A stretch of 21,919 nt of DNA from JBFGFG01 sp041627475 (GTDB lineage Bacteria > Actinomycetota > Nitriliruptoria > Nitriliruptorales > Nitriliruptoraceae). Positions 13,953 to 20,552 of this stretch are shown here, piece by piece. The notes below the pieces were generated by a model. That model ran no database searches, was not told the DNA's origin, and was given only the letters and a program-made list of their open reading frames with translations. Where the stretch lies: contig JBFKQZ010000020.1 of assembly GCA_041627475.1 (NCBI GenBank), positions 1-21,919 of the forward strand, written 5' to 3'. The position numbers were made by a program, and so were the translations under genes. Within the stretch, counting starts at the first letter, position 1. Every line of letters begins with the position of its first letter.

Positions 13953-13976
13953 GCGCGGCGAGGCGGGATGCCGCGC
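13953..13976 (-). terminator. GC-rich hairpin, possible terminator of acyl-CoA dehydrogenase
   Basis: Arms GCGCGGC (13953-13959) and GCCGCGC (13970-13976) give a 7-bp stem with a 10-nt loop, about 50 bp after the dehydrogenase stop in its direction of transcription. In that direction the next bases are CATCCTTCAG, so there is no real T-run. Termination is plausible but not shown. Confidence 0.35.
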
Positions 13977-14008
13977 GCCGTCAGACGCCCGTCGCGCCGG
14001 AGGCGTGC

Positions 14009-14022
14009 CTGACGATCGTCAG
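14009..14022. promoter_or_regulatory. Perfect 14-bp palindrome CTGACGATCGTCAG
   Basis: Seven-base arms meet without a gap, 5 bp after the acyl-CoA dehydrogenase stop codon. A gapless palindrome suits a protein-binding site better than an RNA hairpin. What binds there is unknown. Confidence 0.35.
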
Positions 14023-14026
14023 CGAG

Positions 14027-15172
14027 TCACACACCCATCGTTCGGCCGATGATCTCCTTCATGATCTCGTTCGTCCCGCCGTAGATGCGGCTGACGCGGG
14101 CGTCGACGTACGCACGGCTGATGGCGTACTCGTGCATGTAGCCGTACCCACCGTGCAGCTGGACCCCCGCGTCCACGACCTCGTCGAGCATGTCGGTGGT
14201 CCACCACTTGGCCATGGCGGCCTCGTCGACGCCGAGCGTCCCCTCGTTGAGCGCGAGCACGCACTTGTCCACGAACGCCTGGCCGACCTCCACCTTGGTC
14301 TTCATCTCGGCGAGCATGAACCGCGAGTTCTGGAACGACCCGATGGGCTGGCCGAACGCCTCGCGCTCCTTGCAGTAGTCGAGCGTGAGCTGCAGCGCGC
14401 CGCGGGCGGCGGCCACCGAGCCTGCGGCGATCGACAGCCGCTCCTGCGGCAGCGCCTCCATGAGGTAGACGAAGCCCTTGCCCTCCTCACCGAGGAGGTT
14501 CTCGGCCGGGACGCGCACGTCCTCGAAGAACAGCTCGGCGGTGTCCTGCGCGGCCAGGCCCATCTTCTTCAGCTTGCGACCGCGCTGGAAGCCCTCCATG
14601 CCGCGCTCGACGAAGAGCAGCGACGTGCCGCGGGCGCCGCCCTCGGGGTCCGTCTTGGCGACGACGATCACGAGGTCGGCGTGGATGCCGTTGGTGATGA
14701 ACGTCTTGGCGCCGTTGAGGAGGTAGCTGCCGTCGTCCTGCTTGATCGCGGTGGTCTTGACACTCTGGAGGTCGGAGCCGGTGGACGGCTCGGACATGGC
14801 GATCGCGGTGACGATCTCCCCGGTGACCATCGGCGGGAGGAAGCGCTGCTTCTGCTCGTCGGAGGCGTACTTGAGCAGGTACGGGACGACGACGTCGTTG
14901 TGGAGGCCGAACCCGACGCCGCTCGCACCGGCGAGGGCGATCTCCTCGTCGATGATCTGGTTGTAGCGGAAGTCCGGGACACCACCGCCGCCGTACTCCT
15001 CGGGCACGTCGGTGCAGAGGAGGCCCTGGGCGCCGGCCTTCTTCCACAGCTCACGCGGGACCATGCCCTCCTCCTCCCACTCGTCGTGGAAGGGGGCGAT
15101 CTCGTTCGCCACGAAGTTGCGCACCATGTCGCGGAAGGCGTGGTGCTCCTCGGTGAAGATCGTGCGTTCCAA
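14027..15172 (-). CDS. Acyl-CoA dehydrogenase (long-chain/LCAD type)
   Basis: This FAD-dependent enzyme performs the first dehydrogenation of fatty-acyl-CoA beta-oxidation or a related step. The 381-aa protein is full length: an N-terminal helical domain, MSEPSTGSDLQSVKT (about 126-140) at the FAD site, and a C-terminal helical domain with REAFGQPIGSFQ. At the end it reads RIYGGTNEIMKEI, so the catalytic Glu position of medium/short-chain enzymes (YEGT) is Gly. Instead LPQERL carries Glu244, where LCAD and isovaleryl-CoA dehydrogenase place their base. The start is TTG 15172, decided by a strong GAGGGAG seven bases upstream; the next ATG would remove 16 residues of the first helix. Substrate chain length is not known. 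Confidence 0.95.
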   Translation of the reverse strand: MERTIFTEEHHAFRDMVRNFVANEIAPFHDEWEEEGMVPRELWKKAGAQGLLCTDVPEEYGGGGVPDFRYNQIIDEEIALAGASGVGFGLHNDVVVPYLLKYASDEQKQRFLPPMVTGEIVTAIAMSEPSTGSDLQSVKTTAIKQDDGSYLLNGAKTFITNGIHADLVIVVAKTDPEGGARGTSLLFVERGMEGFQRGRKLKKMGLAAQDTAELFFEDVRVPAENLLGEEGKGFVYLMEALPQERLSIAAGSVAAARGALQLTLDYCKEREAFGQPIGSFQNSRFMLAEMKTKVEVGQAFVDKCVLALNEGTLGVDEAAMAKWWTTDMLDEVVDAGVQLHGGYGYMHEYAISRAYVDARVSRIYGGTNEIMKEIIGRTMGV

Positions 15173-15179
15173 CGGACGG

Positions 15180-15186
15180 CTCCCTC
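15180..15186 (-). promoter_or_regulatory. Ribosome-binding site that fixes a TTG start
   Basis: GAGGGAG on the minus strand lies seven bases before TTG 15172 of the acyl-CoA dehydrogenase. No ATG or GTG in frame lies near it, so it supports the rare TTG start. Confidence 0.7.
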
Positions 15187-15195
15187 TCGTCGCAT

Positions 15196-15230
15196 CGTGA
15201 CAGCGGGGACGTTACACCAGAACTGTCACG
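15196..15230. promoter_or_regulatory. Inverted repeat around the acyl-CoA dehydrogenase promoter
   Basis: CGTGACAG (15196-15203) and CTGTCACG (15223-15230) are perfect 8-bp arms separated by 19 bp. Between them, on the minus strand, TGTAACGT holds a TANNNT -10-like hexamer (TAACGT, 15215-15210). The site lies 24-58 bp upstream of the TTG start. The arrangement suits a repressor that covers the promoter, perhaps a TetR/GntR-type fatty-acid regulator, but no regulator gene is adjacent. Confidence 0.45.
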
Positions 15231-15252
15231 TTCGCCCGGCAGACGCGACTGG

Positions 15253-16686
15253 TCAACCGGCCGCGTCGAGCACACGGCGCCAGAGGTCCTCGACGTCGCG
15301 GAACTCCGTCAGCATCGAGCCGACCGAGATGCGGAGGTAGGCCCGCCCCTCCCCCGGTAGGTGGGCCACGTGCAGGACCGAGCCGGTCACCGCGACCCGG
15401 TGGCTGTCGTTGAGCGCCCGGGTGATCGCGGTGGTCGCGTCGTCGCCGTCGACGTGGGCGAGGCTGACCAGCCCGAACGTCGTGGGGGCGACGAGCTCGA
15501 GCCGTGGGTGCGCCTCGACCTGCTCGGTCAGCCATGCCGCCCACGCGAGGTGGTCACGCAGGATGCGGCGCAGGCCCTCGGTGCCGTAGCTGCGGAGCAC
15601 CCACCACAGCTTCAGGGCCCGCGTGCGGCGCCCCAGCGGCACGTGCCAGTCCCGCAGGTCCGGCGCGGCCGGGTCGCTGCTGGCCTCGTCGCGCAGGTAG
15701 GGCGGCAGGATCGACAGGGCGTCCAGCAGCGGCCCCCGGTCGGCGACGTGGAACACCGAGCAGTCGAAGTTCGTGCCGAGCCACTTGTGCGGGTTCCAGA
15801 CGTAGCTGTCGACCAGCTCCAGCCCGTCCTGGTGGTGGCGGACCTCGGGCAGCAGCATCGCCGCGCCGGCGTAGGCGGCGTCGACGTGGCACCACACACC
15901 CTCGGCCCGTGCGACCTCCCCGATCGCACGGACCGGGTCGACGGCCGTGGTGCCCGTCGTGCCCACGCAGGCGACCACGCACGTCGGCACGAGACCCGCG
16001 GCGCGGTCCTCGGCGATCGCGGCCCGCAGGGCGTCGGGGCGCAGCGCCAGCACGTCGTCGACCGGCAGGGTGCGGACGTGGCCGTACCCGGCGATGCGCG
16101 CCCCCTTCTCGATGGAGGAGTGCGCCTGCGAGGAGGCGTACGCCACGGCACGTCCGGCGTCCTCCGGCGCCGCTCGGTGCCGTGCCGCGACGAGCGCGGT
16201 GAGCGTGGCGTCGGAGGCGCTGTGCTGGAGGACCCCGCCGCCCGGCCCGTCGGAGCGCCACGTCGCCGGCAGGCCCAGCAGCTCGACGAGCCAGTCGAGG
16301 ACGTGCACCTCGAGCTCGGTCGTCGCGGGCGAGGTGGCCCAGAGCATCCCCTGCTGGCCGAGCGCCGCCGACGCGAACTCGGCGAGCACCGACGGGTAGG
16401 ACGCACCGGTCGGGAAGTACGCGAACCATCCGGGGTGCTGCCACTCGACCAGGCCGGGGCGCAGCAGTTCGAGGTCGGCGAGCAGGTCGGCGAACGGCTC
16501 GCCGTCGGTCGGCGGGGCCGGCGGCAGGGTCGCGCGCAGCTCGCCGGGGGCGAGCGACGGCGTCACGGGGCGGTCACGGACCCCGGCGAGGTGGTCCGCG
16601 ACCCAGTCGACGAGCGCGTGGCCCGCCGCGCGGAAGTCCTCGGGTGTCATGCCGTTGCGTTCGACCGGTTGGTCCTGCGGCCCCAC
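15253..16686 (-). CDS. Group II PLP-dependent decarboxylase (aromatic-L-amino-acid decarboxylase family)
   Basis: This enzyme removes the carboxyl group of an amino acid, probably aromatic, to give an amine. The 477-aa protein has the family landmarks: QHPGWFAYFPTGASYPSVLA near 83-102, ATSPATTELE near 117, a PLP-stacking His in SSQAHSSIEKGA near 189, HVDAAYAGAA with the PLP-nitrogen Asp near 269, and the Schiff-base Lys in NPHKWLGTNFD near 301. I chose GTG 16686 because GGGGAGG lies five bases upstream. ATG 16650 would give 465 aa but has no ribosome-binding site. It is divergent from the SirB1-like gene by 62 bp. The substrate (Tyr, Trp, Dopa, Phe or other) cannot be read from sequence. Confidence 0.92.
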   Translation of the reverse strand: MGPQDQPVERNGMTPEDFRAAGHALVDWVADHLAGVRDRPVTPSLAPGELRATLPPAPPTDGEPFADLLADLELLRPGLVEWQHPGWFAYFPTGASYPSVLAEFASAALGQQGMLWATSPATTELEVHVLDWLVELLGLPATWRSDGPGGGVLQHSASDATLTALVAARHRAAPEDAGRAVAYASSQAHSSIEKGARIAGYGHVRTLPVDDVLALRPDALRAAIAEDRAAGLVPTCVVACVGTTGTTAVDPVRAIGEVARAEGVWCHVDAAYAGAAMLLPEVRHHQDGLELVDSYVWNPHKWLGTNFDCSVFHVADRGPLLDALSILPPYLRDEASSDPAAPDLRDWHVPLGRRTRALKLWWVLRSYGTEGLRRILRDHLAWAAWLTEQVEAHPRLELVAPTTFGLVSLAHVDGDDATTAITRALNDSHRVAVTGSVLHVAHLPGEGRAYLRISVGSMLTEFRDVEDLWRRVLDAAG

Positions 16687-16691
16687 GAACG

Positions 16692-16698
16692 CCTCCCC
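16692..16698 (-). promoter_or_regulatory. Ribosome-binding site that decides the decarboxylase start
   Basis: GGGGAGG on the minus strand lies five bases before GTG 16686. The later in-frame ATG at 16650 is preceded by GAACGCAACGGC, which has no match to the 16S tail. Confidence 0.7.
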
Positions 16699-16748
16699 TC
16701 GTCGGTCTGGCGGACCGTAGGCCGTACCGTCGGCGTCAGGAGGAGGAC

Positions 16749-17579
16749 GTGGACGCACGCACACGACTGCGCCGGGCGGTGCGCAACCCCGGCGCCGACC
16801 CCGCTGCGGTCGCGCTGCAGGTCGTGGCGTTCCACGAGCGTGACCTGGACGTCGGCACGGCACTCCTGCGCATCGACGCGCTCGCCGACCTGGTGCGCAC
16901 GACCGATGCCGACGGCAACCCGGCGGACCCCCCGACCGACGCCCACGAGGTCGTGCAGCGGCTGGCCGCCGTCCTCGGCGACCGCCTCGGCTACCGGCAC
17001 GAGCACGGTCACACCCGGACCTACACCGACGCCTACCTCCACGTCGTCCTCGACGAGCACACCGGCCTGCCGGTGACCCTCTCGGCCCTCTACGCCTCGG
17101 TCGCCCGACGGCTCGGGGTGCCCGCCTTCGTCGTGAACCTCCCGGGCCACGTCGTGGCGGCCGCACCGGTCGAGGGACGGCACATCCTGTTCGACCCGTT
17201 CCACGGCGGGCGCGTGCTGGACGAGGCGGCCGCGACGGAACTGGTGGAGCGCGCGACCGGGGGGCGCGCCAGCTTCGCGCGGAACATGGTCCGGCCCGCG
17301 ACCTCGGTCGAGCTCGCACGGCGCATCCTCAACAACCTGACCGTCGACCTCACCCGTGAGCTGCACGCCGGCGCCGCCGTCTGGACGGCCGTCGCGAAGC
17401 TCGCGCTGCCCGACGACGAGCCCGGTGACCACCTCCAGCTGGCATCACTGCTGGAGCGCTCGGGTCGCTGGGTGCGGGCCGCGCAGGCCTACGACCGCTA
17501 CCTCGCCGACCACCCCGACGCCGAGGACGTCGCCGAGGTCCGGGCCCGCGCGCGCGCCGCCAGGGCGAGGACCAACTGA
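16749..17579 (+). CDS. SirB1/transglutaminase-like core protein with C-terminal TPR-like repeat
   Basis: This 276-aa protein belongs to the family that includes E. coli SirB1 (Transglut_core2). The conserved core reads GLPVTLSALYASVARRLGVP (about 102-121), then NLPGHVVAA (about 126-134), FDPFHGGRVLD near 148 and RILNNLT near 195. The canonical transglutaminase Cys is not at the expected place before the TLSALY helix, as is usual for SirB1 proteins, so enzymatic activity is doubtful. The C-terminus LASLLERSGRWVRAAQAYDRYLADHP looks like one TPR unit. The start is GTG 16749 behind AGGAGGAGG. Its stop overlaps the ATG of the MerR regulator by 1 bp (TGATG), so the two are coupled. The biochemical role is unknown. 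Confidence 0.82.
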   Translation: MDARTRLRRAVRNPGADPAAVALQVVAFHERDLDVGTALLRIDALADLVRTTDADGNPADPPTDAHEVVQRLAAVLGDRLGYRHEHGHTRTYTDAYLHVVLDEHTGLPVTLSALYASVARRLGVPAFVVNLPGHVVAAAPVEGRHILFDPFHGGRVLDEAAATELVERATGGRASFARNMVRPATSVELARRILNNLTVDLTRELHAGAAVWTAVAKLALPDDEPGDHLQLASLLERSGRWVRAAQAYDRYLADHPDAEDVAEVRARARAARARTN

Positions 17580-18352
17580 TGACCGACGACGCCGACCGCA
17601 CCGGGGAGATGCGGATCGACGAGCTCGCCGTCGCGGCGGGTGTGACGTCGCGGACGATCCGCGACTACCAGGCCCGGGGGCTGCTGCCGCCACCGCGCCT
17701 CGAGGGGCGCACCGGCTGGTACTCCCGCGAGCACCTGGCTCGGCTCGAGCTGATCGCCGACCTGCAGGAGCGAGGCTTCTCGCTCGCGGCGGTGAAGGCG
17801 ACCCTGGACGCCTGGGCGCAGGGCAACGACCTGCAGGGCCTGCTCGACCTCGAGCAGCTGCTGCTCGCCCCGTGGGGCGAGCCCGAGCACCAGGCCCGCG
17901 AGATGCCCGTGACCGAGCTGCTCGAGCGGTTCCAGTTCCTCGACGACCTCCCCGGCGCGATCCAGAAGGCGGTCGACTCGGGCCTGCTCGAGCCACGGGA
18001 GGACCGCTTCCTCGCGCCGGCACCGGTCATCCTCGAGGCCGCCGAGGAGCTGCTGCGGCTCGGCATGGACATCGACGACCTCCTCGAGGTGCTCGCTGCC
18101 ACGCAGGAGGACACCGAGCGCATCGCGCGCCGCTACGTCGAGCGGATCGCGCCGTCGATCATCGCCCAGCTCGACGACGAGGGCGTCGCCGCGGCGCTCG
18201 ACACGGTCCGGCGCCTGCGGCCGATGGCGCTGGGATCGGTCCGGGCCGTGCTCGACGTCGCGCTGCGGCGCGCGATCGACGACCGCCTCCACCAGCTCGG
18301 CATCGACATCGAGGCCCACGGCGTGCGCGGGATGGCGGCCCGCGACGACTGA
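17579..18352 (+). CDS. MerR-family transcriptional regulator with long unclassified C-terminal domain
   Basis: This DNA-binding regulator has a MerR winged-helix at about 11-78: IDELAVAAGVTSRTIRDYQARGLLPPP, then RTGWYSREHLARLELIADLQERGFSLAAV. The remaining roughly 180 residues are acidic and helical (for example LLRLGMDIDDLLEVLAATQ and RRYVERIAPSIIAQLDD) and have no Cys cluster for metals, so a redox or metal sensor is unlikely. At 257 aa it is longer than typical MerR metal sensors (about 130-150). It is translationally coupled to the SirB1-like protein. Targets are unknown; candidates are its own operon, the divergent decarboxylase or the convergent diiron oxygenase. The gene ends inside a palindrome shared with the convergent stop. 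Confidence 0.88.
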   Translation: MTDDADRTGEMRIDELAVAAGVTSRTIRDYQARGLLPPPRLEGRTGWYSREHLARLELIADLQERGFSLAAVKATLDAWAQGNDLQGLLDLEQLLLAPWGEPEHQAREMPVTELLERFQFLDDLPGAIQKAVDSGLLEPREDRFLAPAPVILEAAEELLRLGMDIDDLLEVLAATQEDTERIARRYVERIAPSIIAQLDDEGVAAALDTVRRLRPMALGSVRAVLDVALRRAIDDRLHQLGIDIEAHGVRGMAARDD

Positions 18353-18366
18353 CCGGCCCCGGTCAG
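18349..18366. terminator. Palindrome spanning both convergent stop codons
   Basis: CTGACCGG (18349-18356) and CCGGTCAG (18359-18366) are perfect 8-bp arms around CC. The TGA of the MerR gene lies in the left arm, and the TGA of the diiron oxygenase lies on the opposite strand in the right arm. It may serve both convergent genes as a bidirectional terminator, though there are no flanking T-runs. Confidence 0.45.
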
Positions 18367-19310
18367 CGGGCGACGAGCCCTGTCGCCCGCCACAGCCGGC
18401 CCGCGAACCCCTCGAGCAGGCCGAGCTCGCGGAAGGTCTGCACCGTGGTGTCCGCGGCCCATCGGGTCGTGCGGCGCCAGTGCGGGTTCCCGGCGCGGGC
18501 GGCCATCGCCTCGCGTGGCGACAGGCCGACTGCGCGGTAGACCGACGGACCGACGAGCTCCTCGGTCGCAGTCCAGGCCACCAGCGGCAGCGCCGTCTTC
18601 AGCCACGTCCCACGCACCGGCCCCATGCCCGCCTCCACGTCGCGCTGCAGCATCGTCGCTGCAAGTCGCATGTGGCGGGCCTCGTCGATCACGTGGACCC
18701 GGCTGACGTCCCGGACCAGCGGCACGACCCGGTCGTCGCCCATGGCCACGCGCTGCATCCGGTCGAGGATCGCCTCGACGTACAGGGTCCCGCCCATCGC
18801 GATCGCGTCGTCGACCACCGGCGTCGCCATCAGCCGCCCGAGTTCGTGGGCCCGACGCGAGGGCGCGTGGAACTCGACCCCGAGCGCCTTGATCATGCGG
18901 GCGAACATCTGGGAGTGCCGGCACTCGTCGGCGATCTCGGTGAGCACGTATGCGGAGTGCTCGGAGAGCATGTCACTGTCGTAGACGTGGCGACCGAGCA
19001 TGCGCAGCAGGATGACCTCGAACCAGATGCCGGTCGCTGCGATCGAGCACATCTCGTGCCGACTCAGCTCGACACGCTGCTGGTGCGACATGCGGTCCCA
19101 CAGGTCGGTCCCGTAGAGCGTGAGCAGCTCCGGCGGCGCGAACCACGGCGCGTCCTCGGTCGATGCGGACTCGTCCCACCGGATGTCGGCGTCGATGTCG
19201 AGGGTCAGCTTCTCACTGGACCGCAGGAGCCGGGCGGCCGTCTCCTCGGCGTCGGGTGCCCGTGGCGGGGTGCGGCGGCGTGGGCGTGCGGGAGCGGTCG
19301 TGGCGGCCAT
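18363..19310 (-). CDS. AurF-like diiron oxygenase
   Basis: This is a ferritin-like non-heme diiron enzyme related to AurF, the p-aminobenzoate N-oxygenase. The 315-aa protein has all seven ligand positions at matching spacing: E98, E129 and H132 (in ADECRHSQMF), E179, H206, E210 and H213 (in HVIDEARHM). AurF as I recall uses E101, E136, H139, E196, H223, E227 and H230; the last four intervals of the two proteins agree at 3-27-4-3 apart from the variable loop. The first 30 residues are Pro/Arg-rich and probably disordered. The start is ATG 19310 with GGGGAAG upstream. The substrate is unknown, as no biosynthetic cluster surrounds it; N-oxygenation and C-H or fatty-acyl oxidation are both possible. 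Confidence 0.87.
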   Translation of the reverse strand: MAATTAPARPRRRTPPRAPDAEETAARLLRSSEKLTLDIDADIRWDESASTEDAPWFAPPELLTLYGTDLWDRMSHQQRVELSRHEMCSIAATGIWFEVILLRMLGRHVYDSDMLSEHSAYVLTEIADECRHSQMFARMIKALGVEFHAPSRRAHELGRLMATPVVDDAIAMGGTLYVEAILDRMQRVAMGDDRVVPLVRDVSRVHVIDEARHMRLAATMLQRDVEAGMGPVRGTWLKTALPLVAWTATEELVGPSVYRAVGLSPREAMAARAGNPHWRRTTRWAADTTVQTFRELGLLEGFAGRLWRATGLVAR

Positions 19311-19340
19311 CGAGGACTTCCCCTGTCGGCGACGCCAACA

Positions 19341-19366
19341 GACGTTACATCATTTGACGTTGCATC
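19341..19366 (-). promoter_or_regulatory. Direct repeats upstream of the AurF-like gene
   Basis: On the plus strand, GACGTTACATC (19341-19351) and GACGTTGCATC (19356-19366) differ at one base and are separated by ATTT, a 15-bp period. On the minus strand the nearer copy holds TGTAACGT, with a -10-like TAACGT. A CGCCAA (19333-19338) / TTGGCG (19369-19374) inverted pair brackets them. The site is 31-56 bp upstream of the ATG and is strikingly AT-rich for this genome. It looks like an operator plus promoter. Confidence 0.5.
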
Positions 19367-19453
19367 GCTTGGCGGCACGTCATGACCCCGCTGGGTCTCC
19401 TGCGGCACGCACGTCCGCGTGGTTCCGTGCCGGCGCACCCGACGGACCGACGC

Positions 19454-19954
19454 ATGCCGCCCGAACCCTCCCCGCAGGCCCTCGACCTGGTCGCCACCGC
19501 GCTGGGACGCGCGCTCGACGACGTGGTCGACGGCGGCGGTCCACTCACGCCGATGTCCGTCCACGTCGTCCCGGGCGGGATCGACATCCGGCGGTACGCC
19601 GCGGACCGGCTCGGCGACGCACTGTCGGCCGCGCGCACGCAGCTCGCCGACGCGGACGGGGACTGGGTGCTGGTGTGGGACGGCTACCTGACGATCGACG
19701 AATGGCGCACCGACGCGCTCTACGCGCATCTCGAGCTCGCGGAGGAGTCGACCGCGCACCTCTTCGCCTGGCGCTACGGCGAGGAGGAGCCGGGCGGCGC
19801 CGTCGGCCCGCTCGAGGCTGCGCTCTACCTCGGAGAGGACGGGCGCTACGCCGACCCGGGACGGTCCCACCCCCTGCCGGCAGGCGAGGGGCCGGTCGCA
19901 CCCCACGGCCAGGTGCTGCGCCGCCGCCGATGGTGGCGGCACCGTCGGCGCTGA
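19454..19954 (+). CDS. Hypothetical protein
   Basis: I do not recognise this gene. The 166-aa protein from ATG 19454 is acidic in its body, with WVLVWDGYLTIDEWRTDALY and HLFAWRYGEEE in the centre, and ends in a strongly basic tail (RRRRWWRHRRR). It has no signal peptide or membrane segment. The central pattern of a strand-rich, Trp- and Asp-containing region suggests a small soluble globular domain. The frame is open back to ATG 19382, which would add 24 residues; neither start has a clear ribosome-binding site. It is divergent from the AurF-like gene and ends within a 25-bp tandem repeat. The codon pattern agrees with neighbours, so I believe it is a real gene. Confidence 0.65.
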   Translation: MPPEPSPQALDLVATALGRALDDVVDGGGPLTPMSVHVVPGGIDIRRYAADRLGDALSAARTQLADADGDWVLVWDGYLTIDEWRTDALYAHLELAEESTAHLFAWRYGEEEPGGAVGPLEAALYLGEDGRYADPGRSHPLPAGEGPVAPHGQVLRRRRWWRHRRR

Positions 19955-20002
19955 GCGCCGCAGCCCGAGTCGGCGCTGAGCGCCGCAGCCCGAGTCGGCG
20001 CT
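19944..20002. repeat. 25-bp tandem repeat, 2.4 copies, at the junction of convergent genes
   Basis: Two identical 25-bp copies (19944-19968 and 19969-19993) are followed by 9 bases of a third (19994-20002). Each copy contains GGCGCTGAGCGCC, a self-complementary element. The stop codon of the hypothetical gene lies in copy 1. The stop of the SoxR-type gene overlaps the partial third copy. The repeat could arise from slippage or act as paired weak terminators. Confidence 0.85.
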
Positions 20003-20435
20003 AGTCCCGGACCAGCCTGCTGCCCGGGCCGTGCGCGGCGGCCGCGTCGTCGGGGTTCACGATGTGGCAGCTGTCGAGCGACAGGCACCCGCACCCGATG
20101 CAGCCGTCGAGCCGGTCGCGCAGCCGCTCGAGCGCGGCGATCTGCTCGTCCAGCCGGGCCCGCCACCCGGACGACAGGCGGGCCCAGTCCTCCTTCGTCG
20201 GCGTGCGTCCGTCGGGCAGGGTGTCGAGGGCCGTGCGCACCTCGGCCAGCGGGATCCCGACCTCCTGCGCCGCCCGGACGAACGAGACGCGGCGGAGCAG
20301 CTCACGCGGGTACCGCCGGTGTCCCGCGTCGGTGCGGCGTGGGGCGAGCAGGCCTTCGTCCTCGTAGAACCGCAGGGCCGAGGCGGCCACGCCGGTGCGG
20401 TCCGCCACCTGGCCGATGGTCAGCAGCTCGGTCAT
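20001..20435 (-). CDS. soxR: Redox-sensitive MerR-family regulator SoxR
   Basis: This is a [2Fe-2S] transcription activator that responds to redox-active compounds. The 144-aa protein has the MerR winged-helix (TIGQVADRTGVAASALRFYEDEGLL, about 6-30), a dimerisation helix near 80-112, and the SoxR cluster site CIGCGCLSLDSC (about 111-122), a C-X2-C-X-C-X5-C pattern. The start is ATG 20435 with GGAGGAG five bases upstream. A sox-box-like perfect palindrome lies 58 bp upstream, in the promoter of the divergent FMN reductase. In actinobacteria SoxR is reported to control a small set of oxidoreductases and transporters in response to redox-active metabolites, rather than SoxS. Confidence 0.95.
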   Translation of the reverse strand: MTELLTIGQVADRTGVAASALRFYEDEGLLAPRRTDAGHRRYPRELLRRVSFVRAAQEVGIPLAEVRTALDTLPDGRTPTKEDWARLSSGWRARLDEQIAALERLRDRLDGCIGCGCLSLDSCHIVNPDDAAAAHGPGSRLVRD

Positions 20436-20490
20436 GTCGCCTCCTCCGAACGTCCGGCGCGCGGGTCCCGCACGCGTCGCCCGACCGCCC

Positions 20491-20521
20491 TTGACTTCAA
20501 GTGAACTTGAAGTCTTAGGGT
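20491..20521 (+). promoter_or_regulatory. SoxR box and MerR-type promoter of the FMN reductase
   Basis: GACTTCAAGT (20493-20502) and ACTTGAAGTC (20505-20514) are perfect 10-bp arms around GA, very like the E. coli sox box core (CAAGT..ACTTG). The -35 TTGACT (20491-20496) and a -10-like TAGGGT (20516-20521) flank it with a 19-bp spacer, the overlong spacing that MerR-family activators correct by DNA distortion. It drives the rightward FMN reductase gene; soxR starts 56 bp to its left. Confidence 0.9.
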
Positions 20522-20552
20522 GATTGCAATCCCAACCCGAGGAACTCCTGCC

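Noticed and set aside
16687..17319. N-terminal extension of the decarboxylase frame to 688 aa
   Set aside because: It runs antisense through the SirB1-like gene and is Arg/Gly-rich; the strong ribosome-binding site fixes GTG 16686.
19944..20002. CRISPR array
   Set aside because: The 25-bp copies are directly adjacent, with no spacers and no cas genes.
20520..20552. Earlier GTG start of the FMN reductase
   Set aside because: It overlaps the -10 region and transcription start of its own promoter and has no ribosome-binding site.
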